Of a DNA stretch of 13,088 nucleotides, positions 1-7,173 are shown one piece after another. Both the position numbers and the translations under genes were made by a program. The DNA comes from GWB2-37-7 sp049684915 (GTDB taxonomy: Bacteria; Bacillota; Clostridia; Lutisporales; Lutisporaceae): NCBI GenBank assembly GCA_049684915.1, contig JBAVGO010000015.1, forward strand, positions 1 to 13,088, given 5' to 3'. A model generated the notes under the pieces. That model worked only from the letters and a program-made list of their open reading frames with translations, did not search any database and had not been told where the DNA came from. The number at the start of each line of letters is the position of its first letter. Within the stretch, counting starts at the first letter, position 1.

Positions 1-1415
1 AGCTTGCCCTGTACATCTTCCGGCATTTTATAAAGCTTGCCTTGAAGCTCTTCCTTTACCATATCGTACAAGGACTTACCAAACATATTTGAACTCCAAA
101 TCTTTTCTGGGTCGCTCTCAAACTCATTCATGAAATAAGTCACAAACTCTTCACTTTGCTTTTCAGTTCCTATGATTGGAGAAATCTCAGTCTCTATGTC
201 AGCTCGAATAATGTGTAGAGAGGGTGCACTGGCTCGCAATTTTACACCAAAATTATTACCTTGCTTTGTTATTTCTGGTTCTTCTAATCTAATTTCCTCA
301 ACAGATGGAGCTACCATACCATATCCAAATTCCTTAACATCCTTCAAAGCGTCTTTAACCTTGTCATATTCACGCTTTGCTTGTGACAAATCCTTTACTA
401 AATTGACAAGCTGATAGTCTCCCTCAAGGCTATAGCCTGATACCTCGCCTAGTACCTTGTAAAACAAGCCCGGCTTCAAATCAAGTTTAACGTTTACAAC
501 CCCTTCTCCTAGGCGCATATCATTAATACCTGCGTTTTCTAGATTCTCTATTTCTTTAATATTTGCTACAGTTACATCTATATCTCTTAGCCTATATACA
601 TCGCTTATATTATTTCTAATACCCTTTACCATATCTGTCTTGAGCCAGTGTTCCATCTCTAGTGAATCAAACCATCTTGGTAGATGGAAGTTGATTTCTC
701 TTACAGGAAATTCAAATAACACACTTTCTAGTATTACATCCAAATCTTCCAATCCCATTCTTTGACAATCTACTATAACTACAGGTGTACTGTATTTTGT
801 CTCTAAAGCTTCGCGAAGCTCTATTGTCTCTTGTGCTGTTGGTTTTGATGAGTTTAATATTATTATAAAAGGCTTCTCTAATTCCTTTAGTTCTCTTACT
901 ACTCGCTCTTCTGCTTCTATGTAGCTTCTTCTTGGCAGTTCTGTTATCGAACCATCTGTTGTTACTACAAGACCAATTGTTGAATGATCTGATATAACCT
1001 TTCTAGTGCCTATTTCTGCAGCTTCTTCAAATGGTATTTGGTTCTCAAACCATGGAGTGCTAACCAATCTTGCTGAGTTATTTTCAAGATGTCCAAGAGC
1101 TCCATCAATAAGATATCCAACACAGTCAATAAGTCTTACCTTAAACCTTGCGTTTTCTCTTAATGTAAGCTCAACAGCCTCGTTAGGTACAAACTTTGGC
1201 TCTGTTGTCATTATTGTCTTACCGTTTGCACTTTGCGGAAGTTCATCCTTAGTTCTCTCACGCTTAAACTCATTGTCTATATTGGGGATAACTAGTAATT
1301 CCATAAATCTTTTGATAAAGGTTGATTTGCCGGTTCTAACGGGTCCTACAACCCCTATGTAAATGCTACCGTCAGTTCTCTCTGCTATATCTCGATATAC
1401 ATCGAATCCTTCCAC
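1..1415 (-). CDS. spoIVA: Stage IV sporulation protein A, spore-coat basement ATPase (3' end cut by window edge)
   Basis: SpoIVA is a cytoskeletal-like ATPase made in the mother cell. It polymerises on the outer forespore membrane and forms the platform on which the coat assembles. I translated the reverse strand from a GTG at 1415: the N-terminus VEGFDVYRDIAERTDGS matches the family. The Walker A motif GPVRTGKST places its lysine at residue 30, the threonine pair of the TTEPKF segment falls at 70-71, and an acidic residue in IDCVGY falls at 97. From memory these are the same positions as in the Bacillus subtilis protein. About 471 codons are present of roughly 492 expected, so only the extreme C-terminus is missing. 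GTG was chosen because a perfect AAGGAGG lies 8 nt upstream and the homology begins there. The gene follows gpsA, separated by a terminator, so it is probably transcribed on its own during sporulation. Identification is very secure. Confidence 0.97.
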   Translation of the reverse strand, partial: MEGFDVYRDIAERTDGSIYIGVVGPVRTGKSTFIKRFMELLVIPNIDNEFKRERTKDELPQSANGKTIMTTEPKFVPNEAVELTLRENARFKVRLIDCVGYLIDGALGHLENNSARLVSTPWFENQIPFEEAAEIGTRKVISDHSTIGLVVTTDGSITELPRRSYIEAEERVVRELKELEKPFIIILNSSKPTAQETIELREALETKYSTPVVIVDCQRMGLEDLDVILESVLFEFPVREINFHLPRWFDSLEMEHWLKTDMVKGIRNNISDVYRLRDIDVTVANIKEIENLENAGINDMRLGEGVVNVKLDLKPGLFYKVLGEVSGYSLEGDYQLVNLVKDLSQAKREYDKVKDALKDVKEFGYGMVAPSVEEIRLEEPEITKQGNNFGVKLRASAPSLHIIRADIETEISPIIGTEKQSEEFVTYFMNEFESDPEKIWSSNMFGKSLYDMVKEELQGKLYKMPEDVQGK

Positions 1416-1423
1416 TTACCTTA

Positions 1424-1430
1424 CCTCCTT
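1424..1430 (-). promoter_or_regulatory. Ribosome binding site fixing the GTG start of spoIVA
   Basis: AAGGAGG on the minus strand sits 8 nt before the GTG at 1415-1413. It is a perfect match to the anti-Shine-Dalgarno sequence and supports the non-ATG start. Confidence 0.85.
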
Positions 1431-1493
1431 AAATATATACTTCCACTGCTTTTGCTATTGATAAATTTTTTTCGTAACATATATAGCAGTATA

Positions 1494-1521
1494 TATATAT
1501 GTAGGCAAATGGAGATTATTA
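1494..1521 (-). promoter_or_regulatory. Candidate sigma-E promoter for spoIVA
   Basis: On the minus strand TAATAAT (1521-1515) and CATATATA (1501-1494) are separated by 13 nt. They resemble the sigma-E consensus KMATATT and CATACAHT: 6 of 7 and about 6 of 8 positions fit. The site lies between the gpsA terminator and spoIVA, with a predicted leader of about 70 nt. spoIVA is a known sigma-E regulon member in Bacillus. The region is a run of TA repeats, so a chance match is possible. Confidence 0.33.
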
Positions 1522-1522
1522 C

Positions 1523-1549
1523 AAAAAAAAGCAGACACAAAGGTCTGCC
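1523..1549 (-). terminator. Intrinsic terminator after gpsA
   Basis: Read on the minus strand, GCAGAC (1548-1543) pairs perfectly with GTCTGC (1536-1531) around a 6-nt loop and is followed by eight T residues (1530-1523). It begins only about 7 nt after the gpsA stop and closes the DUF512-der-plsY-gpsA transcription unit. Confidence 0.88.
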
Positions 1550-1555
1550 TATATA

Positions 1556-2581
1556 TTACCACTCCATATTACTTATCTCTGCAAGATCTTCTGTCTCGTG
1601 GGTTTTAGCTCTCATCATAAGGTTTATTACAGAATTCTTCACATCCGCTTTATTATAAAGAACATTGTATATTTCCTGGGTAATCGGCATATCAACACCC
1701 ATCTTACAAGCTAGCTCATATGCTGATTTTGTAGTTTTTACCCCTTCTACCACCATATTGGTAGCTCCAAGCACCTCTTCTAAGGACTTGCCTTCACCAA
1801 TAGCAATTCCGGCTCTTCTATTTCTACTATGCATACTGGTACAGGTCACTATAAGATCGCCTATACCAGATAGTCCAGCAAAGGTTATCTCATGAGCACC
1901 CATGCTTCCTCCTAGTCTAGAAATCTCAACAATTCCTCGGGTCATAATAGCAGCCTTAGTATTATCACCAAAGCCTAAGCCGTCATTTATCCCTGCTCCA
2001 ATAGCTATTATATTCTTTAGTGCTCCACCAAGCTCAACCCCTATCATATCAGGGTTGGTGTATACTCTGAACTTCGGAGTCATAAAAACATCCTGTATGT
2101 ACTCTGCAATTTTTCTTTCCCTTGCAGACGATACTATAGTTGTAGGAATGTCTCTTGCAACCTCCTCTGCATGGCATGGACCAGATAATACAACAACCTT
2201 ATTGCTCGGCAGTGTTTCCTCAATTACCTGAGACATTCTCATAAGAGATTCGTTCTCTATACCCTTTGCTAAATTTACTATAATCTGTTCTTTGTTTGTA
2301 TAAGGCTTCATGCCTTGAACTACTTCTCTAACTGCATGAGAAGGAGCAGCTATCACCAGTATATCACTTCTTTTGCAGCAATACTCTAAATCACTTGATA
2401 TGTCAATATTGCTGGGAAGCACTACCCCAGGCAAATATGCTATATTCTCTTTTGTTTCCTTTATTGAATCGCAAAGCTCTTTTCTTCTTACCCACTGCAC
2501 TACATTGCAGCCCTTCTTTGCAAGCAGTATTGCTATAGCAGTACCCCAGCTTCCTGCACCTATAATTGAAATATTATACAT
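1556..2581 (-). CDS. gpsA: Glycerol-3-phosphate dehydrogenase [NAD(P)+]
   Basis: GpsA is a cytosolic enzyme that reduces dihydroxyacetone phosphate to sn-glycerol-3-phosphate, the backbone precursor of phospholipids. The 341-residue product has the expected family length. The N-terminal dinucleotide motif GAGSWGTA is at residues 8-15. NLAKGIE is near 103-109, SGPCHAEEV starts at 133, the substrate and catalytic segment GGALKN has its lysine at 189, and GDLIVTC starts at 241. A longer in-frame start at 2617 exists, but it would overlap the end of plsY. The ATG at 2581 has AGGAGG 7 nt upstream and starts directly at the Rossmann strand MYNISIIGAG. It lies 10 nt after plsY and is the last gene of the operon. 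A cysteine stands where I recall serine being usual in SGPSHAEE; that position is not catalytic as far as I know. Confidence 0.96.
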   Translation of the reverse strand: MYNISIIGAGSWGTAIAILLAKKGCNVVQWVRRKELCDSIKETKENIAYLPGVVLPSNIDISSDLEYCCKRSDILVIAAPSHAVREVVQGMKPYTNKEQIIVNLAKGIENESLMRMSQVIEETLPSNKVVVLSGPCHAEEVARDIPTTIVSSARERKIAEYIQDVFMTPKFRVYTNPDMIGVELGGALKNIIAIGAGINDGLGFGDNTKAAIMTRGIVEISRLGGSMGAHEITFAGLSGIGDLIVTCTSMHSRNRRAGIAIGEGKSLEEVLGATNMVVEGVKTTKSAYELACKMGVDMPITQEIYNVLYNKADVKNSVINLMMRAKTHETEDLAEISNMEW

Positions 2582-2591
2582 TGATATCCTC

Positions 2592-3206
2592 CTACTCTGG
2601 TATCGACTTTTGTCCAAGCTTTAGTTCTGTGCCTTTAAAAAGTCTTACTATATTTGCTCTGTGCCTATATATTGCAATCATTGCAATTAGAAAGCTATAA
2701 GCTATATACTCTACCGGTTGCTTAAAAGCAATCATAAAAACAGGAAATATAATCATCCCAGTTATAGAAGCCAATGAAACATATTTTGTAGTAATAAGTA
2801 TAATCACTCCCATTATAATAACGATAAGTACAATCAAAGGATTTATTGCTAGCATAGAGCCAATGGTTGCCGCTACACCCTTTCCACCCTTAAACTTAAG
2901 AAGTATAGGCCAATTGTGACCTATAACCACAAAAAGTCCAGCCAAAACAGCTCCATAATCCCCTGCCAAGTATCTTCCCAGTATAACTGCAACCGCACCC
3001 TTAAGTGCATCTCCTGCAAAGGTTATCGCTGCTGCCTTTATACCTAGGACTCTAAGTACATTGGTAGCACCGGCGTTCCCACTTCCATGCTTTCTAATAT
3101 CAATCTTCGCTGCACGCTTTGCAACAATATAAGAGGTTGCAATATTGCCTAAAAAATAAGCAATAATACACACAATAACATAATTTAATATCAATTTAAA
3201 ATCCAT
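2592..3206 (-). CDS. plsY: Acyl-phosphate:glycerol-3-phosphate acyltransferase PlsY
   Basis: PlsY is an integral membrane enzyme that transfers the acyl group from acyl-phosphate (made by PlsX) to glycerol-3-phosphate, giving lysophosphatidic acid. The 204-residue product has the family's hydrophobic multi-span pattern, starting with a span at about 5-28. The conserved loops are present: GSGNAGATN at 41-49, GHNWP at 96-100 and KFKGGKGVA at 104-112. A C-terminal RHRANIVRLFKGTE motif is also present. An upstream in-frame ATG at 3260 would overlap der, whereas the ATG at 3206 has AGGGGG about 8 nt upstream and fits the family N-terminus. It is 10 nt from der and 10 nt from gpsA, whose product makes its substrate, so the two genes are functionally and translationally linked. 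Confidence 0.96.
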   Translation of the reverse strand: MDFKLILNYVIVCIIAYFLGNIATSYIVAKRAAKIDIRKHGSGNAGATNVLRVLGIKAAAITFAGDALKGAVAVILGRYLAGDYGAVLAGLFVVIGHNWPILLKFKGGKGVAATIGSMLAINPLIVLIVIIMGVIILITTKYVSLASITGMIIFPVFMIAFKQPVEYIAYSFLIAMIAIYRHRANIVRLFKGTELKLGQKSIPE

Positions 3207-3216
3207 TGGAATCCCC

Positions 3217-4530
3217 CTATTCTCTTTGTCTAAGTAAAAATCTAATAGGTGTTCCTTCAAAACCGAAGGATTTCCTCAGCTGATTCTCCAGATATCTCTC
3301 ATAGGAGAAATGCATTATACTAGGATCATTTACAAATAACGCAAATGTAGGCGGTTTAACTGCCACCTGAGTTAAATATAGTATTTTTAACCTTCTGCCA
3401 CCAGAAATTGGAGGTTGGTTCATAAGTACAGCTTCGTTAATAACGTCATTTACCATACCTGTTGAAATTCTCATAGCATTCTGGTTAGATACATATTTGA
3501 CAAGCTCTAGTATCTTTATTACTCTTTGTCCTGTTAAGGCTGATATAAATATGGTAGGAGCATAAGCCATAAAAGGTAATTCTCTTCTTATATCCTCAAT
3601 AAACCTGTTCATTGTCTTATCATTTTTTTCTATTAAATCCCACTTATTTACTACAATAATAGCTCCTTTGCCTTGCTCGTTTACATAGCCAGCTATTTTT
3701 GTATCTTGCTCCGTTACTCCTTCTACAGCATCAATTAAAATTAGACAGACGTCTGATCTTTCTATGGCTGTTAAGGCTCTAACTACGCTGTATCTTTCTA
3801 TGTTTTCAAATATCTTTTTCTTTTTTCTAAGACCAGCAGTATCTATAAACACATATTTGTCTTCTCCCACCTCAAATGGAGTATCTATAGCGTCCCTGGT
3901 GGTACCTGCAATATCACTTACTATTACTCTTTCCTCACCTATTATCTTATTCACAAGTGAAGATTTCCCTACATTAGGCTTTCCAACTACTGCTACCTTT
4001 ATTGTTAACTCATCATAATCTTCCTCGTCTCCCTCAGGGAAGCCCTTTATTATTTCATCAAGCATATCTCCTAAGCCTAAAGCTTGAGCAGCCGATATTC
4101 CTATCGGTTCTCCTAAACCTAGGTTATAGAACTCATATACATTATCCTTATACTTAGGTGCATCGATTTTGTTTACTACTAAAACAACTACCTTTTTGGA
4201 TTTGCGAAGCATATTTGCTACTTCTTGATCTGCAGGAGTCACACCCTCTTGACCATCTACCAGAAAGACTATAACATCAGCCATTTCAATCGCTATTTCT
4301 GCTTGCCTTCTCATCTGAATTAATATTATATCCTCACTATAGGGCTCAATACCGCCGGTATCAATAATTGTAAACTTATTTTCCAACCATTCTACCTCTG
4401 TGTAGATTCTATCTCTTGTTACACCCGGTGTGTCTTCAACAATAGATATTCTCTTGCCTGCAATTTTATTAAACAATGTTGACTTGCCTACATTAGGTCT
4501 TCCAACTATTGCCGCTACTGGCCTTGCCAT
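3217..4530 (-). CDS. der: Ribosome-assembly GTPase Der (EngA)
   Basis: Der is an essential double GTPase that acts in late assembly of the 50S ribosomal subunit. The 437-residue length is normal. The first G domain shows GRPNVGKST (10-18), DTGG (57-60) and NKID (120-123). The second shows GKPNVGKSS (183-191), DTAG (230-233) and NKWD (295-298). The remaining C-terminal part, from about residue 355, is the KH-like RNA-binding domain, with the typical PPTFALFVN and RFLLRQRE segments. The ATG at 4530 is preceded by TGGAGG at good spacing and matches the family N-terminus MARPVAAIVGRPNVGK. It lies 36 nt after the DUF512 gene and 10 nt before plsY. From memory, B. subtilis also has der (yphC) close to gpsA and spoIVA, which supports conserved clustering. 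Confidence 0.98.
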   Translation of the reverse strand: MARPVAAIVGRPNVGKSTLFNKIAGKRISIVEDTPGVTRDRIYTEVEWLENKFTIIDTGGIEPYSEDIILIQMRRQAEIAIEMADVIVFLVDGQEGVTPADQEVANMLRKSKKVVVLVVNKIDAPKYKDNVYEFYNLGLGEPIGISAAQALGLGDMLDEIIKGFPEGDEEDYDELTIKVAVVGKPNVGKSSLVNKIIGEERVIVSDIAGTTRDAIDTPFEVGEDKYVFIDTAGLRKKKKIFENIERYSVVRALTAIERSDVCLILIDAVEGVTEQDTKIAGYVNEQGKGAIIVVNKWDLIEKNDKTMNRFIEDIRRELPFMAYAPTIFISALTGQRVIKILELVKYVSNQNAMRISTGMVNDVINEAVLMNQPPISGGRRLKILYLTQVAVKPPTFALFVNDPSIMHFSYERYLENQLRKSFGFEGTPIRFLLRQRE

Positions 4531-4566
4531 TTTAAAACCTCCAGTTCACTTCATTATGTATAATTG

Positions 4567-5901
4567 TTATTTAAGTACATTCAGTATATTTTCCACTAGA
4601 TCGCTTCCATCTTGCTTACACGCTTGCATCCTCACAGCCAACTGCTTTTCTATGTCTAATATAGTTATATCATCTAGGAAAATCTCTTCTCCGTGACGCA
4701 GCATGCTATCAGGTATAAACAATATATTTTCTGCTCCCGGCAGAACTTTATCCTTCATCTGTGCGATTAAATCCTGCCCCGTTATGAGACCTGATACCTT
4801 CACACTGTGGCCGAAGAAATCGTTTTTAATTTCTGTCACCTCAATATCAAGCCCGTATATTTTGTCCTTTATGCTTTCCACTGCCTGCTGTAAAGTATGA
4901 TAAGCATAACTACCAGTGACTATATGCAGCTTCTTATTTTGTGTATTATAGCTTTGTTTATCAATTAACTTTAATGAATTCTTTATTTCATCTCTAAAAA
5001 GAGTGACCAAGCCTACTCCATTATCCAGTTGTTTGAAATCCTCATAGCTGTCATACTCCGGCAAAGACATCTTCGCTATCAAATAAAACTCATCAGATAA
5101 AAAGCCAAATCTAGTGTCCAGCTTCCCTAGAAACTCCTTTTGAAGTGTCTCCACCTGATTTATTGTCTCTTCTGCTTTTTCCCTAGTGAATTCCTTGAGC
5201 TCATATAAGCCTTCTCTGTATTTTGTCAAGCCTAAAGGCACAATGGCTGTTGTGCTTAGTAATGGATACATTTCTGACAGCTCCCTTAAGGTTCTCTCAA
5301 GCTCAGCTCCATCATTTATGCCAGGACATAATACTATTTGTGCTTTTACTTCTATGCCATTTTCTGTAAGCCTCTTCAAATAGTCCATAATTTTTACTGC
5401 GTTTTTGTTGTTTAGCATTTCCTTACGAAGCTCTGGATTTGTCGTATGTACAGATACATTAATCGGGCTTATTCTGTATCTTATTATCTTGTTTAACTCT
5501 TCCTGTTTCATGTTTGTAAGAGTGATAAAGTTTCCCATTAGAAAGGAAAGTCTAGTATCATCATCTTTGAAATACAGGGTTTCTCTCATACCCTTTGGCA
5601 TTTGATCTATAAAGCAGAAAATGCACTTGTTGTGGCAGGACTTAGGATTATCAATTATACCGTCAAATACCATTCCAAGGTCATCATCATACTCCTTCTC
5701 TATTTCAAACTCCCATATCTCACCATCGGGCTTCTTTATTTCAAGCTCCAAATACTCATCAGTTATAAGATATTTATATTCTATTATATCCAATACACCA
5801 GCACCATTTATAGTTAGAAGCTTATCGCCTTTCTCTATTCCTAGCTCTTCTGCTATACTACCAGGAAGCACATTCTTAATATGTACTTCATTTATCTTCA
5901 A
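4567..5901 (-). CDS. DUF512 family radical-SAM protein with N-terminal PDZ domain, function unknown
   Basis: From the chosen start the product has 444 residues. Residues ~1-65 look like a PDZ domain: the segment VLPGSIAEELGIEKGDKLL is the typical carboxylate-loop region. A cysteine cluster C89-x3-C93-x2-C96 (CHNKCIFC) follows, matching the radical S-adenosylmethionine iron-sulfur motif, then FIDQMPKGMR and a barrel-like region. The C-terminal half, with segments such as RFGFLSDEFY, fits the DUF512 domain. Members of this family are widespread in Clostridia and cyanobacteria; I know of no demonstrated reaction. TTG at 5901 was chosen because GGGAGG lies 9 nt upstream, whereas the further upstream ATG (5946) has no such site and would add 15 atypical residues. 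It is the first gene of the operon with der, plsY and gpsA. That suggests, without proving, a role tied to translation or envelope growth. Confidence 0.88.
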   Translation of the reverse strand: MKINEVHIKNVLPGSIAEELGIEKGDKLLTINGAGVLDIIEYKYLITDEYLELEIKKPDGEIWEFEIEKEYDDDLGMVFDGIIDNPKSCHNKCIFCFIDQMPKGMRETLYFKDDDTRLSFLMGNFITLTNMKQEELNKIIRYRISPINVSVHTTNPELRKEMLNNKNAVKIMDYLKRLTENGIEVKAQIVLCPGINDGAELERTLRELSEMYPLLSTTAIVPLGLTKYREGLYELKEFTREKAEETINQVETLQKEFLGKLDTRFGFLSDEFYLIAKMSLPEYDSYEDFKQLDNGVGLVTLFRDEIKNSLKLIDKQSYNTQNKKLHIVTGSYAYHTLQQAVESIKDKIYGLDIEVTEIKNDFFGHSVKVSGLITGQDLIAQMKDKVLPGAENILFIPDSMLRHGEEIFLDDITILDIEKQLAVRMQACKQDGSDLVENILNVLK

Positions 5902-5910
5902 AGCTACTTC

Positions 5911-5920
5911 CTCCCTTTTA
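5911..5920 (-). promoter_or_regulatory. Ribosome binding site supporting the TTG start of the DUF512 gene
   Basis: AAAAGGGAGG on the minus strand ends 9 nt before the TTG at 5901-5899. The in-frame ATG at 5946 lies upstream of this site and lacks a comparable one, so the TTG start is preferred. Confidence 0.7.
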
Positions 5921-5949
5921 CTGTAATACCAAATACTAAAGCACATTAT

Positions 5950-5978
5950 ATTATATCACATTTATGACTTGGTCATAA
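5950..5978 (-). promoter_or_regulatory. Candidate promoter of the DUF512-der-plsY-gpsA operon
   Basis: On the minus strand a perfect TATAAT (5955-5950) is preceded at 17 nt by a weak -35, TTATGA (5978-5973). A second TATAAT overlaps just downstream (5950-5945). The -35 falls inside the inverted repeat at 5958-5982. The region is very AT-rich, so the -10 alone is weak evidence. Confidence 0.38.
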
Positions 5979-5982
5979 ATGT
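5958..5982. promoter_or_regulatory. Perfect 11-bp inverted repeat, candidate operator between divergent genes
   Basis: ACATTTATGAC (5958-5968) and GTCATAAATGT (5972-5982) are perfect inverted copies around the 3-nt centre TTG. The ATGAC/GTCAT core with short spacing resembles operators of dimeric repressors such as the TetR family; that assignment is inference. The repeat covers the -35 positions of candidate promoters on both strands. It also precedes a short T run on the plus strand, so a weak hairpin is an alternative reading, but no plus-strand gene lies upstream to be terminated. Confidence 0.6.
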
Positions 5983-5997
5983 TTTTATATTTATTAT
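5969..5997 (+). promoter_or_regulatory. Weak upstream candidate promoter for the dehydrogenase
   Basis: TTGGTC (5969-5974) and TATTAT (5992-5997) are separated by 17 nt. The -10 matches 5 of 6 positions and the -35 only 3 of 6. The -35 lies within the perfect inverted repeat, mirroring the minus-strand candidate. Confidence 0.25.
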
Positions 5998-6025
5998 ACT
6001 ATTGTATATTAAATGCAGAAAATTA

Positions 6026-6057
6026 ATTCATATGAATATGTTTAGTGTAAAACATAT
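6026..6057. repeat. Two AT-rich palindromes upstream of the dehydrogenase promoter
   Basis: ATTCATATGAAT (6026-6037) is a perfect 12-bp palindrome. Overlapping its end, ATATGTTT (6036-6043) and AAACATAT (6050-6057) form a perfect 8-bp inverted repeat with a 6-nt spacer. They end about 15 nt before the -35 of the best candidate promoter, where an activator or repressor could bind. AT-rich palindromes of this size can also arise by chance. Confidence 0.4.
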
Positions 6058-6071
6058 AGTTGATTAATAAC

Positions 6072-6100
6072 TTGAAATTGCTTATATTTAATATTATAAA
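6072..6100 (+). promoter_or_regulatory. Likely sigma-A promoter of the D-2-hydroxyacid dehydrogenase gene
   Basis: TTGAAA (6072-6077) and TATAAA (6095-6100) match the -35 and -10 consensus at 5 of 6 positions each, with the ideal 17-nt spacer. The predicted start near 6107 leaves a very short leader that begins at the ribosome binding site AAGAGGTG, just before the ATG at 6120. Confidence 0.6.
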
Positions 6101-6119
6101 TACTTTAAGAGGTGTGTAT

Positions 6120-7061
6120 ATGAAGGTTTTATTTACCTATAATTATGGTCAAGAAAAAATGAAGGCTGTTTCTGAATTGGGATATGAGCTTATATATGTA
6201 AATGAAAAAGAAATATCAAATTCTGTTGAAATTTCTGATATTGACGTACTTGTCTGTTACAATCCTTTTGAGAAGCTTGATATTTCTTTGCTTAAACAAT
6301 TGAAATGGATTCAGCTTTCCAGTATTGGCATAGATCAAGTTCCCAAACAGAGGGTAAGAGAACAAGATATAATTTTGACTAACAACAGATCCGGCTATTC
6401 AATTCCAATGGGAGAATGGATAGTAATGAAAATACTAGAGCTGCTTAAAAATAGCAAGGATTTTTATCGCAAGCAAAGTGAAAGAAAATGGCAGATAGAT
6501 ACATCAATACTTGAGCTTTACAACAAAACCGTCTGCTTTATAGGTACAGGAAGTATAGCTTCAGAAGCCGCCAAAAGACTTCAAGGCTTCGATACAAATA
6601 TAATAGGTATAAATACTTCTGGAAAAAACGTAGAGTATTTCAATACATGCTATCCAATGTCTAAGCTTAATCATGCAATATCACAATCAGATATAATAGT
6701 TGTTTCTATACCTTATACAAAAGAGACCCATCATTTGATAAATGAGAATAATCTCAGCTTATTTAAGAATGGAGCTAGCCTCATAAACATTTCTAGAGGC
6801 AGCGTTATTGATGAATCAGCTCTGGCAGAAGCCCTCAAGAAAGGTAATCTCCGTGGAGCAGCCCTTGACGTATTTGAAGAAGAACCCCTAAGCAAGGATA
6901 GTCCTCTATGGGAACTAGATAATGTAATAATTACACCCCATAATTCTTGGTTATCCGAAATGAGAAATGAAAGAAGATATAGTATTATATATCAAAATCT
7001 AAAAAGCTTTATTAATAAGGAAAAACTAAAGAATGTTGTGGATATAGATAAAGGTTATTAG
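6120..7061 (+). CDS. NAD-binding D-2-hydroxyacid dehydrogenase, substrate unknown
   Basis: This is a cytosolic oxidoreductase of the phosphoglycerate/D-lactate dehydrogenase superfamily, predicted to interconvert a 2-ketoacid and a D-2-hydroxyacid with NAD(P)H. The 313-residue product has the normal domain order. An N-terminal substrate-binding part is followed by the Rossmann nucleotide-binding motif GTGSIA (142-147). The catalytic trio is intact: Arg226 in NISRGSVIDE, Glu255 in DVFEEEPL and His274 in ITPHNSW. The ATG at 6120 was preferred over the in-frame ATG at 6060 because AAGAGGTG lies just upstream and the family fold starts at MKVLFTY. The longer form would also begin upstream of the best promoter. 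The gene stands alone between its own promoter and a terminator, so neighbours give no clue to the substrate. A serA role (serine synthesis) is possible but unproven; the lack of a C-terminal regulatory domain leaves this open. Confidence 0.9.
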   Translation: MKVLFTYNYGQEKMKAVSELGYELIYVNEKEISNSVEISDIDVLVCYNPFEKLDISLLKQLKWIQLSSIGIDQVPKQRVREQDIILTNNRSGYSIPMGEWIVMKILELLKNSKDFYRKQSERKWQIDTSILELYNKTVCFIGTGSIASEAAKRLQGFDTNIIGINTSGKNVEYFNTCYPMSKLNHAISQSDIIVVSIPYTKETHHLINENNLSLFKNGASLINISRGSVIDESALAEALKKGNLRGAALDVFEEEPLSKDSPLWELDNVIITPHNSWLSEMRNERRYSIIYQNLKSFINKEKLKNVVDIDKGY

Positions 7062-7173
7062 TGTATGGTGCTGTTATTCCGAGTATGTTTCTTCCATTTC
7101 GCCCTCTATGCCCTTTTCAATTACATGTGAGATTAGCTATTTCGTACTCATTTTACTGTTAGAGAGAAGCTCT

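Noticed and set aside
1006..1362. A 118-codon plus-strand open frame inside spoIVA, and a similar 109-codon one inside gpsA
   Set aside because: Both lie antisense to well-conserved coding sequence, have no Shine-Dalgarno sequence and show no recognisable domain.
2582..2617. Longer GpsA N-terminus starting at 2617, and a longer PlsY start at 3260
   Set aside because: Both would overlap the preceding gene and add non-family residues. Strong ribosome binding sites sit directly before the internal ATGs at 2581 and 3206.
5958..5982. Reading the perfect inverted repeat as an intrinsic terminator on the plus strand
   Set aside because: The stem is AT-rich, the T run is short and interrupted, and no plus-strand gene lies upstream. 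An operator is the more economical explanation.
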